From contig CM062294.1 of assembly GCA_031216915.1 (NCBI GenBank), forward strand, positions 27,094,985-27,158,984: a DNA stretch of 64,000 bases, read 5' to 3'. Each line of letters begins with the position of its first letter. The first letter of the stretch is position 1. A program made the position numbers and the translations under genes. A model generated the notes under the pieces. It saw only the letters and a program-made list of their open reading frames with translations. It ran no database searches and was not told the DNA's origin. This document shows, piece after piece, positions 23,080 through 33,115 of the stretch. Source of the stretch: Pictodentalium vernedei. Its lineage: Eukaryota; Mollusca; Scaphopoda; Dentaliida; Dentaliidae.

Positions 23080-24310
23080 TATTCTGACGGAAAAAAGAAA
23101 CGCAACTTCAGTTTTGGTAATATAATTTTTTGACCCGCAGACCAAATGTGGTAAAATTTGATACATAGCTACCTCAGTGTACAGTCCAAAGAGACGTTGG
23201 TTAAAATTCAGTCAAGCATGACCACGTGAGACGCTGCATGCATTCAACGGAGTTTCTGACAAAGCGTTCAAACGGGGCACTCTCACGTGCGAAGTTTTGA
23301 ACAGTACACATTGATTGTACATTTCATTTCAACTCGATTGAAGAGAAAAATGCCGTGGATGTCTGAGGTTGATAAGGGTAGTGATATTGCTCTAATTATG
23401 CAGGGCCAATCGCAACGTCTCATCGCCCAGCAATTTGAGGTCCATGAATCAACGATAGCTCGTTTAGTTGAGCGTCTCGGAGCCACAAGAAGAATAGCTG
23501 ACCGTCCCAAGAGTGGACGTCCGCGCAACACGTCGTCACGTCGATATAGAGGCATACGTTTTTCACACCTCCGTAACCGATTTATTTAAGACGGAGACGG
23601 CGCGTCAGGTTGTAGTCACTCACGGTCGCCGTGGGTGTTCAAGTACAGTTAGGAATCGGTTGTGGGGGTTCAATTTACGGTCACGACGTCCTTAAGTTGG
23701 TCCGCAACATACGACCAGGCGACGCCAACGTCGATTTCAATGGCTTCGGGTACATACACGAAATCGATTTCACTTGGCCCACTGGAGACGTGTGTTATCC
23801 ACTGACGAGTCTCAGTTCACGCTTTACAGGTCAGTTAGACAACAACGTTGCTATCGACGTGGAGGTGAGCGATATTCTGACCCATGCGTTAAGGAAAACG
23901 ACAGATTCGGGGGAGGGTCTGTTATGGTTGGGGGGATTTCTCATGTCATGACAACATCACTCTTAGTCAACCAGGGCAATCTTACAGCCGTAAGATATCG
24001 GGGTCAGGTCCTCATGTATCACGTCCTTCCACTTATCCATCCGTAACCTTACGTTGCAGCAGGATAATGTGAGGCCGCACGTTGCTAGGGTGACTTCCTA
24101 AACCAAAATAATGTCCCAGTTCTCGATTGGCCACCCTATAGTCCAGTTTTGTCCCGAATCGAGCATTTGTGGGATGAGCTGGACAGGATGGTCAGGAAGC
24201 TCGTCAACCACCCAAACAACGTCCCTCAGCTCACGCAGGCCCTTCTTCAGAAGTGGAATAACATCCTACAACGGACCATAAACAACTTGCTGGGGTCAAT
24301 GGTAAGTGTA
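23080..24310 (+). pseudogene. Tc1/mariner-like transposase relic 1
   Basis: From the ATG at 23350 the frame gives a helix-turn-helix region (GQSQRLIAQQFEVHESTIAR) and a SGRPRNTSSRR basic hook, then stops at 23589. Later pieces in other frames give RRVLSTDESQFTL (first catalytic Asp), GGGSVMVGGISH, LQQDNVRPHVARV (second Asp, about 24063) and IEHLWDELDRM (Glu, about 24162). These are the order and spacing of a DD(34)E/D Tc1-type enzyme. At least three frame breaks and a stop make it dead. The left end GACGGAAAAAAGAAACGCAA may be the terminal repeat; no matching right end was found. Confidence 0.85.
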
Positions 24311-24317
24311 GTGTAAG

Positions 24318-24495
24318 TTACACTTAGTTACATATAGTCTTTTGAGTTTTAATGCGTTCTATGTGCCTACTGGCTGCCTACTGGAGTGCCTACTGGCTGC
24401 CTACTGGAATGCCTACTGGCTGCCTACTGGAATGCCTACTGGCTGCCTACTGGCACATAGAACACATTGGAACTCAGTGGACGATATATCTTCAA
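24318..24495. repeat. H1-like hairpin with tandem repeats in its loop
   Basis: Arms are TTGAGTTTTAATGCGTTCTA then TGTGCC, against GGCACATAGAACACATTGGA then ACTCAGTGGACGATATAT. Between them, TGCCTACTGGCTGCCTACTG repeats about four times with a 23-base period. The right arm end resembles H1 elements (CTGAG..CGTC). Confidence 0.75.
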
Positions 24496-25098
24496 TCCTT
24501 GAGTCTGAGATGTTATAACTGATAAAAAATATATTAGACAGACAGCATTTCTTCTGTAGACTTTGAGTCATATAGTCGTAATAAACACACATGCACTGGA
24601 GTTCTGTCTTTCTTAACATGTTGCCCAGCACGGTTATTGCCACAAGATAATAACACGACGGTAAGGGGAGTTAGAGAAGCGATTGAAGCCCGAGGTGGGC
24701 ACACCCGCCTTTGAATTTGATCAGGAAAAGGCGTAGGGTACCGACGTATGAGCGTTATCCATGCAAACGCTGTCTGTGTTAAGACAACAAAACTCGTCAA
24801 AATTTAATCAGCAATGAAGAAATGACATCAAAATCCAAGCAATGAAATAATCATCAATATCACATTTGAAATATTTGCCACAGAAGAAAGCGTGAGATTA
24901 TAGAGATTCGTTATTTGATGCGATTCTTTGTTATAAAACCTACTCGATTTTTAGAATTTAACCTTTAAGAAAAAGTCTTAACGGAACTTATTTTTTTTAA
25001 GTTAAATAGTCATATTGAACAAAGTAATAATTCGTTATGCAAAATATTTGGAATATGTAATCATCGAACTTTTTCCGTGACAATAAAATTGGTCATTT
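24496..25098. other. Intron DNA, nothing recognised
   Basis: AT-rich. Frames on minus (24413-24800) show no domain. Confidence 0.4.
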
Positions 25099-25437
25099 AT
25101 GGAGTACGGTGGTCAGTGGTTACGGCATTGAACTTCAAAACAAAAGGTACACGGAACAATCCCTACCAGGGGTATCTACGTTGTGTCCTTGGGCAAGGAA
25201 CTTCAACCTGATTGCCAACGTGGACGCACGGTGGCGCTGTTTACTAAAGCGAACTGCACGTCGATCGTTCACTTGCCTTCAACCGCTTCTATGTTTGTAC
25301 AGGGTTAGTATTTTGGAGAATCTTACAGTTTGTCGCCCCCTGTCAGTGGCTTCCTCCACTCATAAAACTGCCAGACACGATATTCCATTGGCTGTTGAAA
25401 GTGTCATTAAACCCCAATAAGCAAACAAACAAACAGT
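25099..25437 (+). mobile_element. SINE S1, head type II
   Basis: Plus-strand copy. The head GTGGTCAGTGGTTACGGCAT then TGAACTTCAAA is tRNA-like, followed by the shared TTGTGTCCTTGGGCAAGGAA body and the 3' end GTGTCATTAAACCCCAATAA with a CAAA-type tail. It is diverged. TSDs are not clear. Confidence 0.8.
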
Positions 25438-25918
25438 AATCGATATTATTTACCACAGCCAGTACTAGAAAACGTTTAAATTTATATGTGCTACAATTAT
25501 AATTTTTAACCTGGGCACATAAATGATTGAACTGGGTTATTAGCGTTTAAAAAGGCGTGGCAATTTCCTCTGTATGTAAATCATTGATAGTTAAAGATAA
25601 AAAAATATAATTCAGGAAAGTTCAATAGCTTTATAGTGTTGGACCCTTGGCACATACGACGAAACAGGTACACTCTAGCTTAAAGCAGAACATGGCTAGG
25701 GAACATGTAAAAAGTAATTCCTCGTGCACATCTTCGCGGAAGATCACAAGACTGTCTGTACTTGACCATAAATGGCGAAAGACAACGATAGGACTGGCGG
25801 TGGGTCCAGCGGTAGTACTTGTAATTCTCAGCCAGAAGCAGTCTAGTAAGGCTAGTGGGATCGTGACAACCGTTACTTATTCCCAGTTCCTTATTCGACA
25901 TTCGTTATCAACCCATAA
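25438..25918. other. Intron DNA with a single H2 arm
   Basis: 25861-25912 matches one arm of the hairpin at 10383-10490 (TTATTCCCAGTTCCTTATTC then GACATTCGTTATCAAC). The rest is unassigned. Confidence 0.5.
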
Positions 25919-25922
25919 ATAA

Positions 25923-26014
<92 letters not shown>
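25919..26014. repeat. AT dinucleotide microsatellite
   Basis: Nearly pure AT/TA repeat of about 95 bases. Confidence 0.95.
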
Positions 26015-26016
<2 letters not shown>

Positions 26017-26086
26017 AAAGTAAAAAATATTATTTATAATATTAAAAATATATAATATGTTTATAAAATAATAATAATATATAATA

Positions 26087-26138
26087 CTTACTTGCTTGCT
26101 TGCTTGCCTGCTTGCCCGATTGCCTGCTTGCCTGCTTG

Positions 26139-26217
<79 letters not shown>

Positions 26218-26218
26218 G
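26087..26218. repeat. CTTG/CTTA tetranucleotide microsatellite
   Basis: CTTG/CCTG units pass into a pure CTTA run of about 80 bases. Confidence 0.93.
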
Positions 26219-26539
26219 GTGGAAGTTTAATTAATAATCTAGATGGTTATTTATTTACTCATTTATTTAAATAATCCGACATCTGAGCATGTTCGTCCGT
26301 TTATCAAATCAAATCAATCACTTTATAAAAGAATAAATCTCGCACGTTTCACTGTTTGGTATCTACCTAGCTAGCCTCGGATAATCAAATAATCATAGAA
26401 TTTCTATTGCAGGAAGCCACTATCAGGGCGTTCAAAAAATGAGGGTACCAGAGCAAACTCTGACATTTTCCTTGTTCATGTTTCATATTCAGTCGAACCC
26501 AAATAATATTTTGTTTATAGAAATTTGCTTTATAGCAAA

Positions 26540-26614
26540 TTATTGAAGATTTGTAATAAAACATGTTTTGATGAACATGTTGAGACCACCAAAAATAATG
26601 TTGTCCTCAACTGG
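26540..26614 (+). repeat. Dispersed repeat R3, copy 2
   Basis: TTGTAATAAAACATGTTTTG, then GAGACCACCAAAAATAATG, then GTCCTCAACTGGTTAA. The MITE at 26619-26859 sits at the TTAA ending this copy. Confidence 0.65.
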
Positions 26615-26618
26615 TTAA

Positions 26619-26859
26619 CCCTTTACCCAACGAATCGCCCCCATCCGCCCGCGTAATATGCAAATTCAGCAGCTGAAAAAATATGATTTTTCGACAAATT
26701 TCAACAAAACCATATCATGTGACCCCTCTTTGGAACGAGCTCGTCGAGCTCATTCCAAAGAGGGGTCACATGATATGGTTTTGTTGAATTTTTTTGAAAA
26801 AAATTTAAAAATGATATTTAAAAAAAAACAATTTGAAATCGCCTGCGTTGGGTAAAGGG
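26619..26859. mobile_element. piggyBac-like MITE PB1 (subfamily B)
   Basis: TTAA at 26615-26618 and 26860-26863. Ends are CCCTTTACCCAACG / CGTTGGGTAAAGGG. The core is GACCCCTCTTTGGAACGAGC with arms CCATATCATGTG / CACATGATATGG. Length is 241 bp. Inserted in repeat R3. Confidence 0.88.
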
Positions 26860-26944
26860 TTAAATGCTTGTTGATTGACAATAACAATATATATATTTTT
26901 AAATACTCATCGATCTTCCGAATTCTCCTGTTCCTTTGAATAAG

Positions 26945-27165
26945 ATAATTCCCAAATAGGCCCAGTAGGGTAGCATCTCTAAATTCACCCTCTGAGAAAC
27001 TCAATCTGAATCACGTTCCCAGGCCTAAACGGAAAGAGGACCCCCTCCCCCGAGGATATATTTGGGGATTCTAGCCCGCTTTATGGGATAGCACCAGCAA
27101 ATTCACCCTCTAGGAACCTCCATCTGCAAGTGGCAGATTGCTTATTTCCAGGCTTGACCTCTCCA
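26945..27165. repeat. Dispersed foldback repeat R4, copy 2
   Basis: Shares AAATTCACCCTCT.GA.AAC, TCAATCTGAATCA, TGGGATAGCACCAGCAAATT and GGCAGATTGCTTATTTCCAG with 1418-1650. The inverted pairing between its halves is partly decayed. Confidence 0.6.
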
Positions 27166-28012
27166 ACTATCAAAGACGAACAGGCGAGTCAAGGCAAAGA
27201 GCCTATGCAATTTAAGCAATAGGAAAGACTATATTCGCTATGCGGAGCTGAGACAATGCGACGTAGTGTGGATACAAACAAAAGACAGAGGGGTTCGATA
27301 AACGCGACATGCCCATCACTAAGACAGGGATTTGACCTGACCATCATATCGGATTACACAGTTGACACTGATATCGGGCAATGTCTGTATGACAACGAGT
27401 GTACATTTTGAGCTCGCAACATGACTTGAAACCCCAATCGTTTACCCATGAGAAAGTCGTGAAAAATCTCATTTCTTTCTCTATAGAACTTCCATAATAT
27501 AAAGTTTACCCACAGGTGTTTCGGGCACGTGTCATATAGATAAATAATAGCACGCATACACAAGGCATATCATGCAAAAGCAGGATCAGGTTGAGTGAAG
27601 CGAAAATACGTCTCATATTGTCTCCGGTAAAACTCTAACAAACAGATTTTGAAAACTTGTGCTATACCAGTCGCCTTTGAAGATATCTATGGCAGACGGA
27701 ATGTAGTAGCAACACGATGGAAATAGATTATGTTATTTATAGAACGATCGCTATGCGTATTCAATGCTACGCGATACGATACGTCATGGAAGAACGTATC
27801 TGGCTAGACGTTACACGTCTGAGTGACGTTATGACGTCAGTGAAATGTTTAGGAATAAAACAGTGTTAACGTTCCACTCCACACATTTCCTGGCATTTCC
27901 AAAAATGACATGCCAGACCTTCTCTTCAAATGCACATATTCTGTAACTTAGTTATCTAACCCATAACATGTATTACCTTTCCCAAATCCACTAAAAACAT
28001 ACAACACTATCT
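27166..28012. other. Intron DNA, nothing recognised
   Basis: A segment around 27825-27865 (GAGTGACGTTATGACGTCAG) resembles one near 28972-29020, probably a short dispersed repeat. No gene. Confidence 0.4.
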
Positions 28013-28020
28013 GACTAAAT

Positions 28021-28403
28021 TTATTTATTTATTTAGTTATTTTTTTTATTTATGTATTGGTTTTTTAGGTCACATATTTCTGCCCAATGGCTAATCATGA
28101 ACACGACAGTTTTTAGGAGGGGAAGCAGGGGTACCCGGAGAGAATCTCCGAACAACGGCGAGCAAACGTCAGCTCCCCAAAATACGAATTCCACACAAGC
28201 AGGGTTAGTATTGGTTGAAGACAGGTGCACCATTGATGTGCAGTACGTCTTAGTACACAACGCCATCGTGCCCCCAAATGGGCAATGGGAGTGAAAAGTC
28301 TTGCCCAAGGACACAACACGGCTGCCGCAGGTGGGATTCGAATCGAGAACCCATCGTCTTGCAGCCTGCACCTCTACCAACTGAGCCACCGCGCCCCCTC
28401 TTG
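28021..28403 (-). mobile_element. SINE S1, head type I, with 8-bp TSD
   Basis: The TSD GACTAAAT is at 28013-28020 and 28404-28411. On minus the head reads GGTGGCTCAGTTGGTAGAGG (A box) and ATTCGAATCCCACCTGCGGC (B box), a tRNA-type Pol III promoter. It is followed by the shared body and a TTTA-rich tail at the left end. Truncated frames here have no coding meaning. Confidence 0.9.
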
Positions 28404-28411
28404 GACTAAAT

Positions 28412-29097
28412 AGAAATAAATAATTTGAATTTGGGTGAAATAATTTATTGTGAAAAGCAAAGCTTCAACCTGCAACATTGCATGAAAATATGCCGATACC
28501 AGTCATTTTCAGACACAAGGCAGCCTCAAAAGAATTGTCCCACTACCCCCACTTACCTCACCCTGGACCATATAAACCCCTGTTTCTAAAATGTGGATAA
28601 AAAATCTATGTTTCATTCTCATTTTTTAGTTACATGCCTAGTAACAAACCCGTGAAAAAATGACATTGTAAAAAAAATAGCGAATTTTTTGAAGCTACTG
28701 TTTCATCTAGTAATTTACCCCTACATGTACGCTTCAGACTCTAGCTCTGTGACCAAAACTTCAAATTCTCTTGTCCAACAAATAGCCTAATGTAATCATA
28801 TATCTGATACTAGAAATATATTTTCAATTTACATGGCATTAGTTTCATCATGTTTTGAATTTTGCGAAACTTTTGAGCGATACCTCAGGAAATGTCCAGG
28901 AAACACCACTCGTGAAATATGTATTATACACAAGAACATCATGTAAGAAGGCATCTGATTGAACATTACACGCCTGAGTGACATTATGACGTGAATAAAA
29001 GGCTTCAACACAAAACAGTGTTCGGGAAGAACGTTGTCAGACCGCCGAAGGTGATATTTATCTCTGAAAACATCACCTTCATTCTCTTAATTCAAAT
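28412..29097. other. Intron DNA, nothing recognised
   Basis: No gene or element that I can support beyond the short repeat near 28972-29020 noted for 27166-28012. Confidence 0.4.
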
Positions 29098-29101
29098 TTA
29101 A

Positions 29102-29339
29102 CCCTTTACCCAACGAATCGGACGCATCCGCCCGCGTAATATGCAAATTCAGCAGTTGAAAAAATATTATTTTTCAAAAAAATTCAACAAAACCATATCA
29201 TGTGACCCCTCGTTGGAACGAGCTCGTCGAGCTCGTTCCAACGAGGGGTCACATGATATGGTTTTGTTGAAATTTTTTGAAAAAATTTGAAAAAATTATA
29301 TTTAAAATAATAAATTTGATATCGTCTGCGTTGGGTAAA
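29102..29339. mobile_element. piggyBac-like MITE PB1 (subfamily B), right end lost
   Basis: TTAA at 29098-29101, left end CCCTTTACCCAACG. The core GACCCCTCGTTGGAACGAGC with its complement is perfect, with CCATATCATGTG arms. On the right the match stops at GTTGGGTAAAT, so the last AGGG and the TTAA are gone. Confidence 0.85.
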
Positions 29340-29869
29340 TACAGTGGACACGAATCGACGAACCTTGATGGAGTTTTTCTTATATTTCACGTGCGCTTTC
29401 GGCGCTCGTGAAATACTGGAAAGACTCCACCTGAGGTTGTTGCTTCCGGCTCCCCGTACCCCACCCTCATTGTGTTCTGGTGTTCTGTCTTTTTACTACA
29501 CGAAGACTGACTGCTATTTTGACTGAGTTAGTCGTAACAGTTACGTCAGTTTTGTCTTCTCTCCATCTTCAAGGATGATACAAGCCCAAACATCATTTTT
29601 GAACAGCTCTCCTGTGACATTTCCCGGAAAACATTTTGGGGGCTGGTACCACCACTTTTAATCACCTCGATCGTTAACACCTTTTAGCTAGGTCTTGGTC
29701 ATTTGAACACATTATATTTGACTGCCATAAACAGTTCCTCAATTCCGCCGAAGTTTCACCATAAAATATTTTGCTTAACGACAAAATGAGAGTCTCAAAT
29801 TCAAGTCATACCTATATCAAAGGAGGCTCTAGTGACATTCGCAGAATATCGAAACCACAATTTTAGACA
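29340..29869. other. Intron DNA, nothing recognised
   Basis: A short inverted CACGTGCGCTTTCGG..CTCGTG lies near 29388-29410. No gene. Confidence 0.4.
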
Positions 29870-29980
29870 CGCTTTATTTATTTATTTATTTATTTATTAT
29901 TATTCTTTTTATTTATTATTTATTTATTTATTTTTTTTTTTTTATCTTTTTTTATTTATTTTATTAGTTTTTTTTTACAT

Positions 29981-30023
<43 letters not shown>

Positions 30024-30245
30024 TTGATCTATTGGTGTTAAAGGTCACTATCAGAATCTATGGTTACCTCATGACGGCAAAACAGGTATGAAGTCAAGTT
30101 TAGTCAATCGTTTATACCTTCCCTTTTTAGAGGATGTTCAACCCAGGCGGTGGTTATGCGGTTCTGTTTTACCAATAAAACAACACTTATTTGCCACAGT
30201 AAACAAGCACTGCTTCATTTCCCGCGGTCCCCTCGGGGGAGATAC
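29870..30245 (-). mobile_element. SINE S2 copy with expanded TTTA tail
   Basis: About 150 bases of TTTA/TTTAT tail (29870-30023) lead into TTAAAGGTCACTATC, AAGTCAAGTTTAGTCAATCG and AACAAGCACTGCTTCATTTC, the S2 body on minus. The tail is much longer than in the 9489 copy. Confidence 0.78.
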
Positions 30246-30610
30246 GCTAAAAAACTCGAGGGCCATACAAGGGCACCCACATATTGACATACATCAGTGG
30301 CAGGCCATGTGCCTTTGTGATATGGTAGGAATAGAATAAACAAAGCTATGTTTTGGACTCACAGACATCTGCATTGAAAAGAATGGACATTTTGGCCCCG
30401 TATTAATAAATTTTCCTATCGAGCTGAAACATTGTTTCATCCCGATCGGGAAATTTGTTAATGCAGAGCCAAAAATCTACTTGAGAAGAATGATACGAGG
30501 GGATCTTTGGTCGTATGTTAAGAGTATTGATCGGATCTCCACGTTTCTGCTATTTCTAAATAAGATTTCAATGACGAGTTGGTAGAGATATTGTTGGCCT
30601 AACCTCCCCA
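30246..30610. other. Intron DNA, nothing recognised
   Basis: Unassigned. A short inverted CGATAGGAAAATTT-like pair lies near 30410-30455. Confidence 0.35.
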
Positions 30611-30611
30611 A

Positions 30612-30665
<54 letters not shown>

Positions 30666-30817
30666 CGTCCGTCCGTCCGTCCGTCCGTCCGTCCGTCCGT
30701 CCGTCCGTCCGTCCGTCCGTCCGTCCGTCCGTCCGTTCGTCCGTCCGCCCGCCCGCCCGCCCGCCCGCCCGCCCGCCTGCCTGCCTGCCTGTCTGTTTGT
30801 CTGTCTCCCCCTCTTTC

Positions 30818-30864
<47 letters not shown>

Positions 30865-30866
30865 TC
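30611..30866. repeat. Compound microsatellite CTGT / CCGT / CCGC / CTGC / CT
   Basis: A serial tract of about 250 bases. Pure CTGT (about 30614-30660) becomes CCGT (to about 30745), then CCCG (to about 30775), then CTGC, then CT repeats to 30859. Each step is a one-base change of the tetramer. The 148-codon minus frame over it (repeating DGRT, TDRQ and ER) is an artefact. Confidence 0.95.
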
Positions 30867-31163
30867 AGAAAAAATGGAGTTCTGACTTACCCTAATCGGG
30901 CTGTTGGTGTTCGGCATTAACAATGTGGAGTGCGGTACGTATTAATTAAATGAGAAATTGCGTCACGACTATTACACGCACATTTATCAATAAATTAATT
31001 TGCAAGAATTTATGAGTTTTTAAAACTATAATTTCGAATGATTAAAACCGTAACTACATAATCGAGACATACCTTAGACGAAGGCATGTTTTGATGATGT
31101 AGTTGGAATATTTCATCAGCCGGGATATGAGCCATCATACACAGGACTAAACAGGTTTATTAC

Positions 31164-31239
31164 AAAAGGGGCATCGGGAAGGTGAACGATGGGGAGGGGG
31201 TACCCCTTCCCCATCGTACACCTTCTCGATGCCCCTTTT
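31164..31239. repeat. Hairpin, 76 bp
   Basis: AAAAGGGGCATCGGGAAGGT then GAACGATGGGGAGG, against CCTTCCCCATCGTACACCTT then CTCGATGCCCCTTTT. The minus frame 31116-31349 crosses it and is not a gene. Confidence 0.8.
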
Positions 31240-31304
31240 TGAACAGCGATTACATAAATTGCTATACGTTTTACTAACATTATTATTGTTTTGTGTCTTT
31301 TAAG

Positions 31305-31602
31305 ACCTGTCAAGTACATTCTCCACCACAGTCGGCAATACTCATACATGATGACGACAAAGGTGAAAACAAGACTGATGAAGAAAAGGAACCAGTGATC
31401 ATATACACATCTAGATCAAATGGTGGTCAGATTATTTATGTTCTGAAATTCAACGAAACAGGTGAACTCGCAGACTACAGATTAATGAATATGTCTTTGC
31501 CAATCAATGTTGAGTCAATAGGTAACGAAGACTGGGATGTCACCGACAACACAGGTGGAGGAGAAGGAGGGGAAGGCAAGGAGAGGACATTTTTCTTTTC
31601 AG
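31305..31602 (+). CDS. Exon 2 of the PAN-domain secreted protein
   Basis: The acceptor TTTGTGTCTTTTAAG precedes 31305 and the donor CAG|GTGAGA follows 31602. The exon is 298 bases: phase 0 at the start, matching exon 1, and phase 1 at the end, matching exon 3. It opens with Thr-Cys, supplying the last PAN cysteine, then has an acidic linker (HDDDKGENKTDEEKEP). Blade-like segments VIIYTSRSNGG and IIYVLKFNETGELADY follow, then a Gly/Glu-rich stretch, and it ends in RTFFFSG. NETG and NMS are possible N-glycosylation sites. Spliced to exon 3 it yields FFFSG-DSVYTYKDG, which resembles the start of a hemopexin-type repeat. That family assignment is inference. Confidence 0.7.
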
Positions 31603-31962
31603 GTGAGAGTACTCATTTTCTTTTGTACTTATGACGTGCAAGCGTAATGAATCTATTTCCCCAAATATCAGAAGATCAAAATTACACTTTGAAAACGCCA
31701 AAACCAGTACAGTTCAATATATCTATAATATTAATGAACAGACTTTTCGAAATTCTTTTCTCTTCAAATGAATTTATTAAATTTAAAATGTATGAAATTT
31801 TAAAAAAAAATTAGATTGGTACTAAAAAATTAGTTAAGTTCAGCTTCAGACCGGAAAAGAAAATGTGGGGTGGGCGGGGGGGAGGGGAGGGGGTTGTGGG
31901 TACTTGAATTTGAAAACAGAGAATGATGTACTCCTAAGTAATAGTATGAGTTTGTCTCCATA
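31603..31962. other. Start of intron 2, nothing recognised
   Basis: AT-rich with a G-rich patch at about 31866-31895. Confidence 0.4.
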
Positions 31963-32224
31963 TACAGTACGTGGAGAGTGGATTGTAACTAAATCACCCG
32001 CGGAGTGGAGAGTTATCACCCATGCTATAACTTTTAAATTTTGTCCATATCGACAAAAAATACAAGCAATGTTTCAGCCAATGGACCTCCGGGTTTAAAC
32101 CGGAGGTCCATTGGCTGAAACTTTGCTGGTGCTGGTTATGCTTTGCAACAAAATTGCAATTATTCCTCGGGTGGAATCTCCACTCTGCGGGTGATTTAGT
32201 GATAATACACTCTCCACGTACTGT
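31963..32224. mobile_element. 262-bp palindromic MITE with TA flanks
   Basis: The ends TACAGTACGTGGAGAGTG and CACTCTCCACGTACTGTA are exact complements, with TA outside each. The centre is perfect: CAATGGACCTCCGGGTTTAA against ACCGGAGGTCCATTG (about 32079-32117). The interior carries ATCACCCGC.GAGTGGAGA arms. A TA target and long terminal inverted repeats suggest a mariner/Tc1-type foldback. No transposase. Confidence 0.85.
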
Positions 32225-32373
32225 ATATATCCACTGTAATGAAAAAGAGAATTGGAAAATGAAAAATATACCATAAATGAATTTTGCTTCAAAGCTAGAA
32301 GTAGTTTTTTATGAAGAGATCAGTGGGAATGTCCTGGGGAACGCGGGGGAGCGCGGGGAACGTTCCCTCGCAT

Positions 32374-32743
32374 TTATTTATTTATTTAGTTATTGATATT
32401 TAAGGTCACATATTTATGCACAATGGCTAATCATGACCGTGACAGTTTTACGGGTGGAGGAAGCCGGAGTACGCGGAGAGAACCACCGAGCAACGACGAG
32501 CAGCTACCAGCTCCCCAACATCGTAACTCCGCACAGCAGCACAGGCAGGGTAAGATTGGTTGAAGACATGCACACCATCGACGTGCAGTACGCCTTGGTA
32601 CACGGCGTCATCGTGCCCCCACGCGGGCAATGGAGATGAAGTGTCTTGCCCAAGGACACAACGCGGTTGCCGCAGGTGGGATTCGAACCGAGGACCTCTC
32701 GGCTTGCAGCCTGCACCGCTACCAACTGAGCCACCGCGCTCCC
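32374..32743 (-). mobile_element. SINE S1, head type I, with 12-bp TSD
   Basis: The perfect TSD GTTCCCTCGCAT is at 32362-32373 and 32744-32755. On minus: A box GGTGGCTCAGTTGGTAGCGG, B box GGTTCGAATCCCACC, then the TTGTGTCCTTGGGCAAGACA body, then AAATATGTGACCTTAAATAT and an AAAT tail. This is the cleanest reference copy in the window: full-length, both boxes intact. Confidence 0.95.
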
Positions 32744-32781
32744 GTTCCCTCGCATATGCAAGACCAGGACTTTCCTGAACG

Positions 32782-32856
32782 ATGGCAATCAACGATCACC
32801 GACATTTTACGGTAGAGCTGAATCGCGGGCTGGTCAGATTTACCACTGTAGGTTGC
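32782..32856 (+). pseudogene. L-old LINE fragment, part 1
   Basis: AATCAACGATCACCGACATT then TTACGGTAGAGCTGAATC aligns with 10560-10620 and breaks off at TAGGTTGC (32849-32856), the TSD of the LINE inserted at 32857. Part 2 resumes at 38088. Confidence 0.82.
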
Positions 32857-33115
32857 AAGTATACAGAAGAAGTCTCCTTGGTTACGAATCGAAATTAAGT
32901 ATTTTTATTGTTTACTAATCATATATATTTCATTTTCAGGTTATTTTATTCAACTTTGTGGGGAGTTAGTTTAGTATAGTAACAGGGACAAAGTTAGGAG
33001 GCTTTAAATAAAACTGTGAGCGCTAAGTTGTCGAACGGTTCGTCGTGTTGCCTTTTGTGTTGACTTTTGTCGCGTGTTTACAGTTTTCCCTGTCCGATCG
33101 CGTAATTTTGTTTTG

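Noticed and set aside
30477-30923. 148-codon minus frame with (DGRT)n and (TDRQ)n
   Set aside because: Pure microsatellite translation.
31265-31304. Starting exon 2 at an upstream ATG-like position (31293)
   Set aside because: The strong acceptor TTTTAAG at 31304 with a pyrimidine-rich tract and the phase match to exon 1 fit better.
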